DNA of 64,000 nucleotides from Corynebacterium doosanense CAU 212 = DSM 45436 (GTDB taxonomy: Bacteria > Actinomycetota > Actinomycetes > Mycobacteriales > Mycobacteriaceae): assembly GCF_000767055.1 (NCBI RefSeq), contig NZ_CP006764.1, forward strand, positions 1,302,001 through 1,366,000, given 5' to 3'. The position numbers and the translations under genes are program-made. The stretch's first letter is position 1; each line of letters opens with the position of its first letter. The notes under the pieces were generated by a model. The model did not search any database. It was not told the origin of the DNA and saw only the letters and a program-made list of their open reading frames with translations. Of this stretch, positions 9,133 to 18,770 are shown piece after piece.

Positions 9133-10131
9133 ATGGTCAATGTCGCAGTCATGGGAGCGGGATCCTGGGGCAGCACCCTGGCCAAGGTTTTTGCAGACGC
9201 GGGCAACTCCGTGTTCCTCTGGGCGAGGCGCCCGGAGCTGACCTGGACCATAGCCGAGACCAGGGTGAACGCGGACTACCTTCCGGGGGTGACGCTTCCC
9301 GACGCGATCCTGCCCACCTCCGACGCAGCCGAGGCACTCGCCGGCGCGGACATCGTCGTCTTCGCCGTGCCCAGCCAGACCATGCGGGACAACCTCTCCC
9401 ACTGGCGTGATCTTGTCCCGGCCGACGCCACCCTGGTGTCCATCTCCAAGGGCATCGAGGCCGGCACCCATCTGCGCATGAGCCAGGTCATCGCCGAGGT
9501 CACGGGCGTGGAGCCCGAGCGCATCACCGTGCTCAGCGGCCCCAACCTCGCCCGCGAGGTGGCGCAGGAGCAGCCGGCTGCCACCGTCATCGCCGGCGTG
9601 GACCAGAACCGGGCGAAGCTCGTGCAGGCCGCCGTGGCCACGCCCTACCTGCGCCCCTACACCAACTCCGACGTCGTGGGCGTGGAGCTGGGCGGCGCCT
9701 GCAAGAACGTCATCGCCCTGGCGTGCGGCATGGCTGCGGGCCGCGGACTGGGCGACAACACGTCGGCAAGCGTGATCACCCGCGGACTGGCTGAGATTTC
9801 CCGCCTGGGCCAGGCACTGGGCGCCGACCCCCGTACCTTCGCCGGGCTGGCCGGACTCGGGGACCTCGCCGCCACGTGCATGTCCCCGCTGTCGCGCAAC
9901 CGCACCTTCGGCGAGCGCCTGGGCCAGGGGGAGACGCTTGCGGAGGCGAAGGAGAAGACCAACGGCCAGGTCGCCGAGGGCGTGATCTCCTCGCGGTCGA
10001 TTTCCCAGCTCGCAGAGTCCCTCGACGTGGACATGCCCATCACCCGCGCGGTGTTCGCCGTGTGCCACGAGGACGCCGTGGTGGCGGAGATCGTCGCCGC
10101 GCTCATGGGTCGCTCCAAGAAAGCGGAGTGA
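9133..10131 (+). CDS. gpsA: Glycerol-3-phosphate dehydrogenase [NAD(P)+]
   Basis: GpsA (332 residues) reduces dihydroxyacetone phosphate to sn-glycerol 3-phosphate for phospholipid synthesis. The N-terminal Rossmann motif is [12 protein letters not shown] (residues 8-19). The conserved segments [15 protein letters not shown] and [16 protein letters not shown] include the catalytic Lys, and [14 protein letters not shown] lies in the C-terminal domain. Length and start fit the family. ddl follows after 21 bases on the same strand. Confidence 0.96.
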   Translation: MVNVAVMGAGSWGSTLAKVFADAGNSVFLWARRPELTWTIAETRVNADYLPGVTLPDAILPTSDAAEALAGADIVVFAVPSQTMRDNLSHWRDLVPADATLVSISKGIEAGTHLRMSQVIAEVTGVEPERITVLSGPNLAREVAQEQPAATVIAGVDQNRAKLVQAAVATPYLRPYTNSDVVGVELGGACKNVIALACGMAAGRGLGDNTSASVITRGLAEISRLGQALGADPRTFAGLAGLGDLAATCMSPLSRNRTFGERLGQGETLAEAKEKTNGQVAEGVISSRSISQLAESLDVDMPITRAVFAVCHEDAVVAEIVAALMGRSKKAE

Positions 10132-10152
10132 CCCACAGGTACGCTCTCCGCC

Positions 10153-11247
10153 ATGGCTGAGAAGAAGATCCGCGTCGCCGTCATCTACGGCGGACGCAGC
10201 ACCGAACACTCCATCTCCTGCATCTCCGCGGGCGCCGTGATGGCGCACCTCGACCCGCAGCGTTACGACATCGTCCCCGTGGGCATCACCACCGACGGCG
10301 TGTGGACCACCGGGGCGCCGGACCTCTCCGAGCTCGCGGCGCACGGCGACGACCTGCCCACGGTGCAGCTGCGCGAGGAGATCGCGCTCAGCGTCAACCC
10401 GCTGCGCCGCGGCGAGATCGTCTCCGCCGCCACCGGCGAGGTGCGGCACACCGTCGACGTCGTCCTGCCAATCCTGCACGGACCCTACGGCGAGGACGGC
10501 ACCATTCAGGGCCTCTTCGAACTCGCGGGTGTGCCCTACGTCGGCCCCGGCGTGCTCGCCTCGGCCGCCGGCATGGACAAGGAATTCACCAAGAAACTCA
10601 TGGTCGCCGACGGCCTGCCTGTCACACCCGAGGTGGTGTTGCGTGGCGACGACACCCTCTCGCCCGCCCAGCGGGACATGCTGGGGCTGCCGGTGTTCGT
10701 TAAACCGGCCCGCGGAGGGTCGTCGATCGGCATCTCCAAGGTCGACGAGGACGAGGGCATCGACGCCGCCATCGCCGAGGCGCGCAAGTTCGACGACAAG
10801 GTCATCGTGGAAGCGATGATCCACGGCGTCGAGGTCGAGGTCGGCGTGCTGCAGCGACCCGACGGATCGCTCGTCGCCTCACCGCCGGCGCAGCTCAATG
10901 GCATCGAGGACTCGGAGGAGGGGTTCTACGGATTCGAGACCAAGTACCTCGACGACGTTGTCTCCGCCACCATCCCCGCCCGGCTCGACGACGCCACCAT
11001 CATGGCGCTCAAGGAGATGGCCGTCGCCGCCTTCCGCGCGGTCGACGCCAAGGGCCTGGCCCGCGTGGACTTCTTTGTCACCGACCGCGGCCCGGTGCTC
11101 AACGAGATCAACACCATGCCCGGCTTCACCCCGATCTCGATGTTCCCGCAGGTCTTGGCCGCGGACGGCATCGGGTATCAGGAGCTGCTGGACACGCTCA
11201 TCGCTACTGCCCTGACGGAGCTAACGGAGCTGACTGAACGCCGGTAG
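10153..11247 (+). CDS. ddl: D-alanine--D-alanine ligase
   Basis: Ddl (364 residues) joins two D-alanines with ATP for the peptidoglycan stem peptide. ATP-grasp features are the N-terminal YGGRSTEHSIS, LHGPYGEDGTIQGL, the ATP-binding VFVKPARGGSSIGISKV, and the metal-binding VLNEINTMPGFTPIS near the C-terminus. The last codons encode a short repeat (LTELTELTERR), and the 3' end overlaps the convergent DUF3515 gene by 44 bases. The neighbourhood of gpsA, ddl, a DUF3515 gene and thiL is common in Corynebacteriaceae. Confidence 0.96.
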   Translation: MAEKKIRVAVIYGGRSTEHSISCISAGAVMAHLDPQRYDIVPVGITTDGVWTTGAPDLSELAAHGDDLPTVQLREEIALSVNPLRRGEIVSAATGEVRHTVDVVLPILHGPYGEDGTIQGLFELAGVPYVGPGVLASAAGMDKEFTKKLMVADGLPVTPEVVLRGDDTLSPAQRDMLGLPVFVKPARGGSSIGISKVDEDEGIDAAIAEARKFDDKVIVEAMIHGVEVEVGVLQRPDGSLVASPPAQLNGIEDSEEGFYGFETKYLDDVVSATIPARLDDATIMALKEMAVAAFRAVDAKGLARVDFFVTDRGPVLNEINTMPGFTPISMFPQVLAADGIGYQELLDTLIATALTELTELTERR

Positions 11248-12151
11248 CCCCCGAAATCGTCCCGCCGAGCTCGGGCAGGACCTGCGCGCTGATCGCCTGC
11301 GGCACGCTGACGGCGATGTCCGTCTCGCGCCCGAGGGCGTACCACGTCGACGCGGTGGACCCGTTGACCAGCTGCGTGTCCTCGAACCAGGGGATGTCGT
11401 CGATCTGGGTCAGGCGCTCGCCCGCGACGTAGTTCGGCGGCGGTGCGACACCGCAGCGCAGCACCACGGGCTCGCTTCCCTCCTTGACCCACACCGCGGT
11501 GTCCCCGTCGGCGGACTCGAGCGACCAGTCCCCGGCGAGCGTGCCGGGCAGCGCGTCGAGCAGGGCCGGGCAGGGGTCCTGCGCAGCTTTTTCCAGCTCG
11601 GAAAGGGGGGCGGGGAAAGGCTCGTGCTGCTTCTGCGGCAGCGCGGAGACGGGCGCGCCGAGCTCGGCCACGGGGTTCTCGGACTCCGTGAGCGAGGCCG
11701 TGACCGCCACCACGGGCTCTCGGTCCACCGCGTACCAGGTGGACAGGTCGGAGCCGGGGGTCATGTCGTCCACCCGGAGCCACTGCACCCCGGCATCCTC
11801 CGTGGTGCTGGCCACCTCGGTGAACTGATAGGGCAACTCGACGCCGCAGCGCAGCGTGATGCGCTCGGCTGGCCCCGACTGCCAGGCTGCCGTGCCCGCG
11901 GGGACCGGGTCGGCGATCGGGGCGCGGTCGTGGCCCAGCAACTCGTCGGGGAGGGCGTCGATAAGCGTCGAGCACTCCGTGGACTCCGCCAGCGGGGCGG
12001 GCACCGGGCTGAGCGCAACGGATTGGTTGTTGGCCCGGTCGGAGACGATGCGGGCGCCGATCAACGCGCCGAGGATCAGTAGGATGGCCAATCCGAGACT
12101 CAGGTAGATTGCAGTGCGATTAAGCTGTGGGTGCTCGGCGCTAGAACTCAT
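11204..12151 (-). CDS. Membrane-anchored protein with two DUF3515 domains
   Basis: The 315-residue product has one N-terminal membrane helix (about residues 14-35, AIYLSLGLAILLILGALIGA) and an exported body made of two similar units. In both units a Cys near the start (ECSTLIDALP and PCPALLDALP) is followed by LRCGV and then by a TWYA segment (STWYAVDREP and STWYALGRET). Both resemble DUF3515, an actinobacterial family of unknown function that often sits beside ddl and thiL. Each unit has two conserved cysteines that may form a disulfide. The gene converges on ddl with a 44-base overlap and diverges from thiL with a 32-base gap. Confidence 0.8.
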   Translation of the reverse strand: MSSSAEHPQLNRTAIYLSLGLAILLILGALIGARIVSDRANNQSVALSPVPAPLAESTECSTLIDALPDELLGHDRAPIADPVPAGTAAWQSGPAERITLRCGVELPYQFTEVASTTEDAGVQWLRVDDMTPGSDLSTWYAVDREPVVAVTASLTESENPVAELGAPVSALPQKQHEPFPAPLSELEKAAQDPCPALLDALPGTLAGDWSLESADGDTAVWVKEGSEPVVLRCGVAPPPNYVAGERLTQIDDIPWFEDTQLVNGSTASTWYALGRETDIAVSVPQAISAQVLPELGGTISGATGVQSAPLAPSGQ

Positions 12152-12183
12152 GGCGTGTAAGTCTATCGAAAGGCCCAGTCAGC

Positions 12184-13152
12184 GTGAATCCACCGCCGGA
12201 GACCGACCCCACCGTGGGTGAGGTCGGTGAGCGGGGCGTCATCGAGGCGATTGTCGCCGCCGCCCCGAGCACCCGTAACGGCGACGACGCCGCGGTACTG
12301 CTCAACGCCGCCCCGAACTCGCGCGCGGTCGTGGCCACGGACATGCTCATCGAGGGCCGCCACTTTTCCACTACCTGGTCCACGGCCGAGGAGGTCGGCG
12401 CGAAGGCCATCACGGCGAACTTCGCCGACATCGAGGCGATGGGCGCACGGCCCATTGCGGCGCTGCTGGCGCTCTCCGCTCCGGAATCGACTCCGGTGTC
12501 TTTCCTGCGCGGCGTGGCGGCCGGGATCGCCGCGAGGACGGGGGAGTACTCCGCGGAGCTGGTGGGCGGCGACGTCACCGGCGGGGACACCCTCATCCTG
12601 TCCGTGACGGCGATCGGCTCGCTGGGTGGTAACCGGCCCGCGCTGACATTGGACGCGGCGAGGCACGGCCAGCAGGTCGTCGCCCACGGGAACATCGGCT
12701 GGTCCGCGGCGGGTTTTGCGCTGCTGAACCACTTCGGCCGCGCCGACGTGCCCGAGCGTTTCGCCGATCTGGTCACCGCACACTGCGCGCCGACCCTCAC
12801 TCCCGGGCGTGGGGTGGTGGCCCGGGCGACGGGCGCGACGAGCATGACCGACAACTCCGACGGACTCGTCGTGGATCTGCGGACCCTCGCGCACCGCTCG
12901 GGGGTCGGGGTGGACATCGACTCCGCCGCTATCGCCCCCGCGGCGCTGCTGTGCGAGGCCGCCGAGCTGCTCAGCGTGGACCCGTGGACCTGGGTGCTCA
13001 CGGGCGGGGAGGACCACACCCTCCTGGCCACCACCGCCGGCGACACTCCCTCGGGTTTCCGGACGATCGGGCAGGTGACCCGTAGTGACACCGTCACCGT
13101 CACCGTCGACGGCGAGGCACCGGCCTACGACACCGGGTGGGTGAGCTTCTGA
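12184..13152 (+). CDS. thiL: Thiamine-monophosphate kinase
   Basis: ThiL (322 residues) phosphorylates thiamine monophosphate to the pyrophosphate cofactor. It belongs to the PurM/ThiL ATP-binding fold. Visible marks are NGDDAAV near residue 33, [30 protein letters not shown], the Gly-rich [11 protein letters not shown] and [13 protein letters not shown]. The start is GTG at 12184, 32 bases from the divergent DUF3515 gene. The stop overlaps the ung start (TGATG), so the two are translationally coupled. Confidence 0.93.
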   Translation: MNPPPETDPTVGEVGERGVIEAIVAAAPSTRNGDDAAVLLNAAPNSRAVVATDMLIEGRHFSTTWSTAEEVGAKAITANFADIEAMGARPIAALLALSAPESTPVSFLRGVAAGIAARTGEYSAELVGGDVTGGDTLILSVTAIGSLGGNRPALTLDAARHGQQVVAHGNIGWSAAGFALLNHFGRADVPERFADLVTAHCAPTLTPGRGVVARATGATSMTDNSDGLVVDLRTLAHRSGVGVDIDSAAIAPAALLCEAAELLSVDPWTWVLTGGEDHTLLATTAGDTPSGFRTIGQVTRSDTVTVTVDGEAPAYDTGWVSF

Positions 13153-13802
13153 TGAGCCTGAGCGTGCACGAATCCTGGCAGCCGGTCCTCGCCCCGGTGG
13201 AGGACCGCATCCACGCGATGGGAGACTTCCTGCGCGCGGAGCCCGCCTACCTCCCCGCCGGCGACGACGTCCTGCGCGCGTTCCACGACCCCTTCGACGA
13301 CGTGCGTGTGCTCATCATCGGCCAGGACCCCTATCCCACGCCCGGCCACGCCATGGGCCTGAGTTTCTCCACCCAGCCCGGCGTGGCGCCCCCGCGCTCC
13401 CTGGTGAACATCTACCGCGAACTGCGCGATGACCTTGGGATACCTCCGCGTGACGACGGTGACCTCACCGGCTGGACCGGCCAGGGCGTCCTCCTGCTCA
13501 ATCGCGTGCTCACTGTGCGCCCCGGGGCCGCGGCCTCCCACCGGGGTAAGGGCTGGGAGGAGGTCACCGAACACGCCATCCGGGCCCTGGCTTCCCGGGG
13601 CCAGCCGCTGGTGGCCATCCTCTGGGGCCGCGACGCCCAGTCCGCCGCCCGGTTCCTCGGGGACACCCCGCGCATCGAATCCGCCCATCCCTCGCCGCTG
13701 TCGGCGTCGCGCGGGTTCTTCGGCTCCCGTCCGTTCTCCCGGGCGAATGACGCGCTGCGGGCACAGGGCGCGCCACCCATCGACTGGTCTTCAGTAAGGT
13801 AA
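13152..13802 (+). CDS. ung: Uracil-DNA glycosylase, family 1
   Basis: Ung (216 residues) excises uracil from DNA. The catalytic motif [19 protein letters not shown] carries the water-activating Asp. [12 protein letters not shown] and the minor-groove loop [18 protein letters not shown] with the catalytic His are also present. I chose the ATG at 13152, which overlaps the thiL stop. An in-frame start 15 bases earlier would extend into thiL without benefit. The next gene starts six bases after the stop. Confidence 0.95.
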   Translation: MSLSVHESWQPVLAPVEDRIHAMGDFLRAEPAYLPAGDDVLRAFHDPFDDVRVLIIGQDPYPTPGHAMGLSFSTQPGVAPPRSLVNIYRELRDDLGIPPRDDGDLTGWTGQGVLLLNRVLTVRPGAAASHRGKGWEEVTEHAIRALASRGQPLVAILWGRDAQSAARFLGDTPRIESAHPSPLSASRGFFGSRPFSRANDALRAQGAPPIDWSSVR

Positions 13803-13808
13803 CTGCCT

Positions 13809-15365
13809 ATGTCGCACCTGAAATCGCTCGACGGCCGAGGTCTCTACCGCTGGGCGGTCAACGCCGTGCAGGTGCTCACCGAGCGCAGGTCCGAGATCAA
13901 CGCGCTCAACGTGTTCCCCGTGCCCGACTCGGACACGGGATCGAACATGGCGTTCACCATGGAGGCGGCCCTCGCTGCGGTGCGTGATGTCGAGGTGGAG
14001 CAGCGTTCCGACGTCGTCTCCGTCGCCCGCGCGATGGCCAACGGCAGCGTGCGCGGCGCGCGTGGCAACTCCGGAGTCGTGCTGTCGCAGGTGTTGCGGG
14101 GAATGGCCGAGGCTGTGCAGACCGAGCCCTTCGACGGCCGCACCATCTCCGATGCGCTGAACATCGCGGTGAAGCTCGTCAACAACGCCATCTCCGACCC
14201 GGTCGAGGGCACCGTGGTGACCGTGCTGCGCGCCGCCGCCGGGGCCGCGACGGACGCCGTCGCCGGGGACAGGGACGTCCTCGAGGTGGCCAGCGCCGCC
14301 ACCGAGGCCGCCCGGGTCGCCCTGGCACGCACCCCGTCCCAGCTCGCCGTCCTCCGGGAGGCCGGGGTGGTCGACGCCGGCGGTACCGGTCTGGTGGTCC
14401 TGCTGGAGACGATGATGGCCGAGCTCTCCGGTGCAACCGCGGACGTCGACTTCACCCCGGGTGAGACGACCGGGACGCACGGCACGCCCGGCTATCTCGA
14501 GGTCATGTTCCTGTCCACCGCCACGGAGGAAGTCGTCGACCGGCTCGAGTCGCGGTTGGCGGAGCTCGGCGACTCGCTGCTCGTGGCCCGGGGCGAGGGG
14601 GAGGCACAGTTCCACATCCACTCCCGCTCGGCCGGTCAGGTCATCGAGGAGGCCTTCGGCCTCGGTGAGGTCAGCGGGCTGCGCCTGGAGGTGCTGCCCG
14701 GGCAGGCGGTCGTCGAGAAGCCCTCGCGGATCCTGCTGGCCCTGACCCCGCCGGGTGCCATCGCCGACCTCTACCGCGGCGCCGGTGCCGAGGTCGTCGA
14801 GGTCACCGGCGACGGGGACATCCTGGACGAGGTCCTGTCGGTGATCCGCCGCACCCGGGCCGGCGAGGTGGTGCTGCTACCCAACGGCCAGCTCACCCGC
14901 CGCGAACTCGTGGCCGTGGACAACGCCACCCGCGCCGTGGAGCAGTCCATCACGCTGCTGCCCACCTCGCGGCTGGTGTCGGGAATCGCCGCGGTGACCA
15001 TGCACGATCCCGCTCAGCCGCTCGCCACCGCCACCTACGAGATGGGCGAGGCCGCCAGTTCCATGCGCACCGCCGTGCTCCGCCGCGCGGCCAAGGCGGC
15101 CCTGACCGCCGCCGGCCCCTGCGCTAAGGGCGACATCCTCTCCGAGTCCCACGGCGACGTGCTCCTGGTCTCGGACGACGCCGCCACGGCGATCGAGGCG
15201 ACGGCGGCCCGGCTTCTCGACGCCGGTGGCGAGCAGGTCACCATCCTCACCACCGAGATCATCGACGGTGAGCGGCTGGGGGAGAAGCTCGGCGCGGAGG
15301 TGGTGGTCTTCGACGGCGCGGGCATGGCCAGCACCGGAATCATCGCCGAGATCGGGGTGGAGTAG
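13809..15365 (+). CDS. DAK2-domain kinase-like protein (YloV/FakA family)
   Basis: The 518-residue protein has an N-terminal DAK2 domain (about residues 8-200) with the nucleotide-Mg site NVFPVPDSDTGSNMAFT and the later ARGNSGVVLSQVLRG. A middle region and a C-terminal domain typical of YloV/FakA follow. In Firmicutes, FakA phosphorylates fatty acids held by a DegV-type partner (FakB); no such partner is encoded in this window, so fatty-acid kinase activity is inferred from family only. Position between ung and recG is common in actinobacteria. recG begins 3 bases after the stop. Confidence 0.87.
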   Translation: MSHLKSLDGRGLYRWAVNAVQVLTERRSEINALNVFPVPDSDTGSNMAFTMEAALAAVRDVEVEQRSDVVSVARAMANGSVRGARGNSGVVLSQVLRGMAEAVQTEPFDGRTISDALNIAVKLVNNAISDPVEGTVVTVLRAAAGAATDAVAGDRDVLEVASAATEAARVALARTPSQLAVLREAGVVDAGGTGLVVLLETMMAELSGATADVDFTPGETTGTHGTPGYLEVMFLSTATEEVVDRLESRLAELGDSLLVARGEGEAQFHIHSRSAGQVIEEAFGLGEVSGLRLEVLPGQAVVEKPSRILLALTPPGAIADLYRGAGAEVVEVTGDGDILDEVLSVIRRTRAGEVVLLPNGQLTRRELVAVDNATRAVEQSITLLPTSRLVSGIAAVTMHDPAQPLATATYEMGEAASSMRTAVLRRAAKAALTAAGPCAKGDILSESHGDVLLVSDDAATAIEATAARLLDAGGEQVTILTTEIIDGERLGEKLGAEVVVFDGAGMASTGIIAEIGVE

Positions 15366-15368
15366 TCC

Positions 15369-17480
15369 GTGCTCGGGTGGCGCGACGACCGGCAGCTCGC
15401 CGAGGTCCTGCCCGCCAAGGAGGCCAAGGCCCTCAAGTCGGCCTTCGGTTACACCCGCTGCTGGCAGGTGCTCGAGCACTACCCGCGCCGCTACGCCCGC
15501 CACGGGGAGGGGACGGATCTCGCCGCGGTCGAGGAGGGCGACGTGGTCACCACCATCGGCGTGGTGGAGCGGGTCGAGTTCATCGACAAGGGCAAACACA
15601 AAATTTTCCGCTTCCACGTGGCGGATCAGTCGGGTGGCCGGTTCGTGGCCACCTACTTCAACGCCGGGTACGTCGCCCGGGTGCTCACCCAGGGTGCGCG
15701 GGCAATCTTCTCCGGCAAGGTCACCCACTTCCGCGGCCAGGCGCAGATGCAGCACCCGGACTACCTCGTGCTCACCGGGCCGGGGAAGGAGAAGCAGCCC
15801 GCGACGGGTTCACTCAAGGCGCTCAACGAGTACGGCTCCCTGCACGAGCTGCTGGGCGATCGCGAATGGATCCCTGTCTACCCGGCCTCGGCGAAGATCT
15901 CGTCCTGGCGCATCATGGGCGCGGTGTGGGAGATCCTGGAGACCCTGCCCAAGATTCCCGAGCCGCTCGACTACCACCCCTTCGGCATGCCCAGCTTCGA
16001 CCAGGCGATCCGGCTCATCCACGCCCCCGACGAGCGCGGCCCGGACGGCCCGCTGCTGCGGCTGAAGTACAACGAGGCCCTCGGCCTCGCGCTGGCGATG
16101 GCCCTGCGCCGCGCGGACAACCTCGAGCACCGCGCCCCGGAACTTCCGCGTATCGACGCCGGCCTGCACACCGCCCTGCTGGAATCACTCCCGTTCCCGC
16201 TGACGGAGGGGCAGCAGCAGATGCTGGGCCAGGTCAGCGGCGACCTCTCCCGCGCCCGGCCCATGAGCCGACTGCTGCAGGGGGAGGTCGGCTCGGGCAA
16301 GACGATCGTCGCGCTGCTGGCCATGCTGCAGGCGGTGGACAACGGCCGCCAGTGCGCCATGCTCGTGCCCACGGAGGTCCTGGCGGCCCAGCACGCACGC
16401 TCGCTGACCAGGACCCTCGCGGCGGCGGGGTCCTCGGCCACTGTGGTGGCGCTGACGGGGTCGATGCCCACCGCGGCCAAACGGGAGGCGCTGCTGAACA
16501 TTGTCTCCGGGCAGGTGGACATCGTCGTGGGCACACACGCGCTGATCCAGGACACGGTGGAGTTTTTCGACCTGGGGTTCGTCGTCGTCGATGAGCAGCA
16601 CCGTTTCGGCGTGGAGCAGCGCGACCAGCTGCGCTCCAAGGGCCGGGGCGATTTCACCCCGCACCTGCTGGTCATGACGGCCACCCCGATTCCGCGCACC
16701 ATCGCCATGACGGTGTTCGGTGACCTGGCCATCTCTACGCTGCGGGAGCTGCCCGGTGGCCGCAAACCCATCCAGTCCGCCCTTGTCCCGGAGGCCCGGC
16801 CGGCGTGGGTGGCCCGGGCGTGGAGCCGCATCCGCGAGGAGATCCTCGCCGGCCGTCAGGCCTACGTGGTCTGCCCGCGCATCGAAGGCGAGGGAGGGGT
16901 GCTGGAGATGCACGAGCACCTGCAGAACGAGCTGTTCCCCGATCTCAGCGTGGGCCTCCTGCACGGTCGGCTGCGCGGCGAGGAGAAGGACGCTGTCATG
17001 GCCGACTTCTCCCGTGGTGGCATCGACGTGCTCGTGGCCACCACGGTCATCGAGGTCGGCGTCGACGTCCCCAACGCCACGGTCATGCTGGTGCGCGAGT
17101 CCGAGCTATTCGGGGTCAGCCAGCTCCACCAGCTCCGCGGGCGGGTGGGCCGCGGCGGGCACGAGTCCCTCTGCCTCTTCCACACTCTCGCCCTGCCCGG
17201 CTCGACCTCCTTCGACAGGGTCAGCGCCGTGGCCGCGACCTCCGACGGCTTCGAGCTGGCCAACCTCGACCTCGCCCAGCGCCAGGAGGGTGACGTCCTG
17301 GGCACGTCCCAGTCGGGAACGGCACGCACGGTCAAGCTGCTCAACCTGCTGGAGGACTACCCGGTGATCGAACGGGCCAACGAGGACGCCGCCCTCATGG
17401 TCGGGCGCGACCGGGCCCGGGCCGAGCGGTTGGTGGCCGACATCGAGGAGCAGGCGAGGCAGTACCTGGAGAAGAACTGA
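15369..17480 (+). CDS. recG: ATP-dependent DNA helicase RecG
   Basis: RecG (703 residues, GTG start) remodels stalled replication forks and Holliday junctions. The N-terminal third holds the OB-fold wedge domain (about residues 55-140). The helicase core follows with Walker A GEVGSGKTIVAL, the DEQH box in VVVDEQHRFGVEQRDQL, motif III VMTATPIPRT, LLHGRLRGEEKD, and motif VI QLRGRVGRGGH. It follows the DAK2 gene by 3 bases and heads a run of co-directed genes to the TauE-like exporter. Confidence 0.96.
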   Translation: MLGWRDDRQLAEVLPAKEAKALKSAFGYTRCWQVLEHYPRRYARHGEGTDLAAVEEGDVVTTIGVVERVEFIDKGKHKIFRFHVADQSGGRFVATYFNAGYVARVLTQGARAIFSGKVTHFRGQAQMQHPDYLVLTGPGKEKQPATGSLKALNEYGSLHELLGDREWIPVYPASAKISSWRIMGAVWEILETLPKIPEPLDYHPFGMPSFDQAIRLIHAPDERGPDGPLLRLKYNEALGLALAMALRRADNLEHRAPELPRIDAGLHTALLESLPFPLTEGQQQMLGQVSGDLSRARPMSRLLQGEVGSGKTIVALLAMLQAVDNGRQCAMLVPTEVLAAQHARSLTRTLAAAGSSATVVALTGSMPTAAKREALLNIVSGQVDIVVGTHALIQDTVEFFDLGFVVVDEQHRFGVEQRDQLRSKGRGDFTPHLLVMTATPIPRTIAMTVFGDLAISTLRELPGGRKPIQSALVPEARPAWVARAWSRIREEILAGRQAYVVCPRIEGEGGVLEMHEHLQNELFPDLSVGLLHGRLRGEEKDAVMADFSRGGIDVLVATTVIEVGVDVPNATVMLVRESELFGVSQLHQLRGRVGRGGHESLCLFHTLALPGSTSFDRVSAVAATSDGFELANLDLAQRQEGDVLGTSQSGTARTVKLLNLLEDYPVIERANEDAALMVGRDRARAERLVADIEEQARQYLEKN

Positions 17481-17501
17481 CCGGGCGCTAGTCTTGACCC
17501 C

Positions 17502-17711
17502 ATGCAGATTCACGCCCCTTTCGCCGGCATCGTCCGCTATCACGTATCCGCAGGGCAGCAGGTGGCCACGGGCGACGTGCTCGCCACCGTCGAGGCCGTC
17601 AAGCTGGAGGCCCCCGTGGCGGCCCCGGGCCCGGGGACCGTCGGCACGCTCAGCCGCGCCGACTTCTCCGACGTCCAGGGCGGCGACCTCCTCTGCGAGG
17701 TGGGCGAATGA
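17502..17711 (+). CDS. Small biotin/lipoyl carrier protein (BCCP-like)
   Basis: At 69 residues this is a single biotinyl-lipoyl domain and nothing more. It starts with the typical IHAPFAGIV, and the attachment hairpin reads EAVKLEAPVAAP, with the modifiable Lys about residue 32 inside VKL instead of the usual MKM. The carboxylase it serves is not in the window. In Corynebacterium a similarly small carrier lies beside recG and rsmD. Whether it is biotinylated needs protein data. The stop overlaps the rsmD start (ATGA). Confidence 0.8.
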   Translation: MQIHAPFAGIVRYHVSAGQQVATGDVLATVEAVKLEAPVAAPGPGTVGTLSRADFSDVQGGDLLCEVGE

Positions 17712-18286
17712 CCCGCATCATTTCCGGTGAGGCCCGCGGCCGCACCATCAAGGTGCCCGCGCAGGGGACCCGGCCAACCTCCGACCGCGCCCGGGAGGGA
17801 CTGTTCTCATCGCTGCAGGTGCGCTTCGGTTTCCTCGACGCAGTCGTGCTGGATCTCTTCGCCGGCTCCGGCGCCCTGGGTCTCGAGGCCGCCAGCAGGG
17901 GAGCGCAGACCGTGCACCTGGTGGAGGACAACGCCCGGGCCTGCGAGGTGATCCGCCACAACATCGGCGTGGTCGGCCACGACGACGTGCGCCTGCACGA
18001 GATGAAGGCCTCGACCTACCTCGCCACCGCCCCCGACGACCACTTCGACATGGTGCTGGCGGACCCGCCCTATGAGCTGGCGGACGACGCCGTGACCGAC
18101 ATGCTGCACGCGCTCGTGCGCACGCTTCGCGACGGCGCGGCGGTCGTCGTCGAGCGCCACGTACAGTCGCCGGAGACGGACTGGCCGGCAGGATTCACCC
18201 CCACCGGCCAGAAGCTGAAGAAACGCACGTTCGGCATCGCCCGCATGGACATGGCCACCTACGAAAGGACGTCGGAGAATGAATGA
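17708..18286 (+). CDS. rsmD: 16S rRNA (guanine966-N2)-methyltransferase
   Basis: RsmD (192 residues) methylates G966 of 16S rRNA. The N-terminus RIISGEARGR and RPTSDRAREGLFSSL are family-specific. The SAM-binding DLFAGSGALGLEA and the catalytic DPPY (VLADPPYEL) are intact. The start overlaps the carrier-protein stop and the end overlaps coaD by 8 bases. The rsmD-coaD pair is conserved widely in bacteria. Confidence 0.94.
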   Translation: MTRIISGEARGRTIKVPAQGTRPTSDRAREGLFSSLQVRFGFLDAVVLDLFAGSGALGLEAASRGAQTVHLVEDNARACEVIRHNIGVVGHDDVRLHEMKASTYLATAPDDHFDMVLADPPYELADDAVTDMLHALVRTLRDGAAVVVERHVQSPETDWPAGFTPTGQKLKKRTFGIARMDMATYERTSENE

Positions 18287-18770
18287 GTCACGAACGGTGG
18301 TCTGCCCGGGTTCCTTCGACCCGGTGACCAACGGCCACCTGGACATCTTCACCCGCGCCGCAGAACAGTTCGACCGCGTCATCATCCTGGTCACCGGCAA
18401 CCCCGCGAAGAAGTCCGGCCTGTTCAGCGTGGACGAGCGTAAGGAGCTCATCGCGGACGTCACCTCGCATCTTCCCAATGTCACCGTCGACCACTGGGCG
18501 GGCCTGCTGGTGGACTACACCACGGCCCACCGGGTGACCGCCCTGGTCAAGGGTCTGCGTTCGTCGCTCGACTATGACTACGAGCAGCCGATGGCGCAGA
18601 TGAACAGGCGCCTGTCGGGCGTCGACACGTTTTTTGTCATGACCGACGAGAAGTTCGGTTATGTCTCCTCCTCGCTGTGCAAGGAGGTGGTGAAGTACGG
18701 CGGCGACATCACCGGGCTGGTGCCGGACGTGGTGCTGGCGGCCATGAAACAGAAGTTCCGTGCCCAATGA
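18279..18770 (+). CDS. coaD: Phosphopantetheine adenylyltransferase
   Basis: CoaD (163 residues) makes dephospho-CoA from 4'-phosphopantetheine and ATP. The nucleotidyltransferase motif GSFDPVTNGHLDI carries the TxGH signature, and the late SSSLCKEVVKYGGD replaces the ISSTxVR-like loop. KGLRSSLDYDYE forms the substrate site. The last enzyme of CoA synthesis, coaE, lies 14 kb away. The start lies inside rsmD and the stop overlaps the next gene (ATGA). Confidence 0.95.
   Translation: MNESRTVVCPGSFDPVTNGHLDIFTRAAEQFDRVIILVTGNPAKKSGLFSVDERKELIADVTSHLPNVTVDHWAGLLVDYTTAHRVTALVKGLRSSLDYDYEQPMAQMNRRLSGVDTFFVMTDEKFGYVSSSLCKEVVKYGGDITGLVPDVVLAAMKQKFRAQ

Noticed and set aside
8731..10824. Long minus-strand frame across gpsA and ddl
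   Set aside because: It is antisense to two well-conserved enzymes and has no motif of its own.
11200..11240. Triple 9-base repeat at the end of ddl as a mobile or CRISPR-like repeat
   Set aside because: It is short, imperfect and coding; a local slippage product is enough to explain it.
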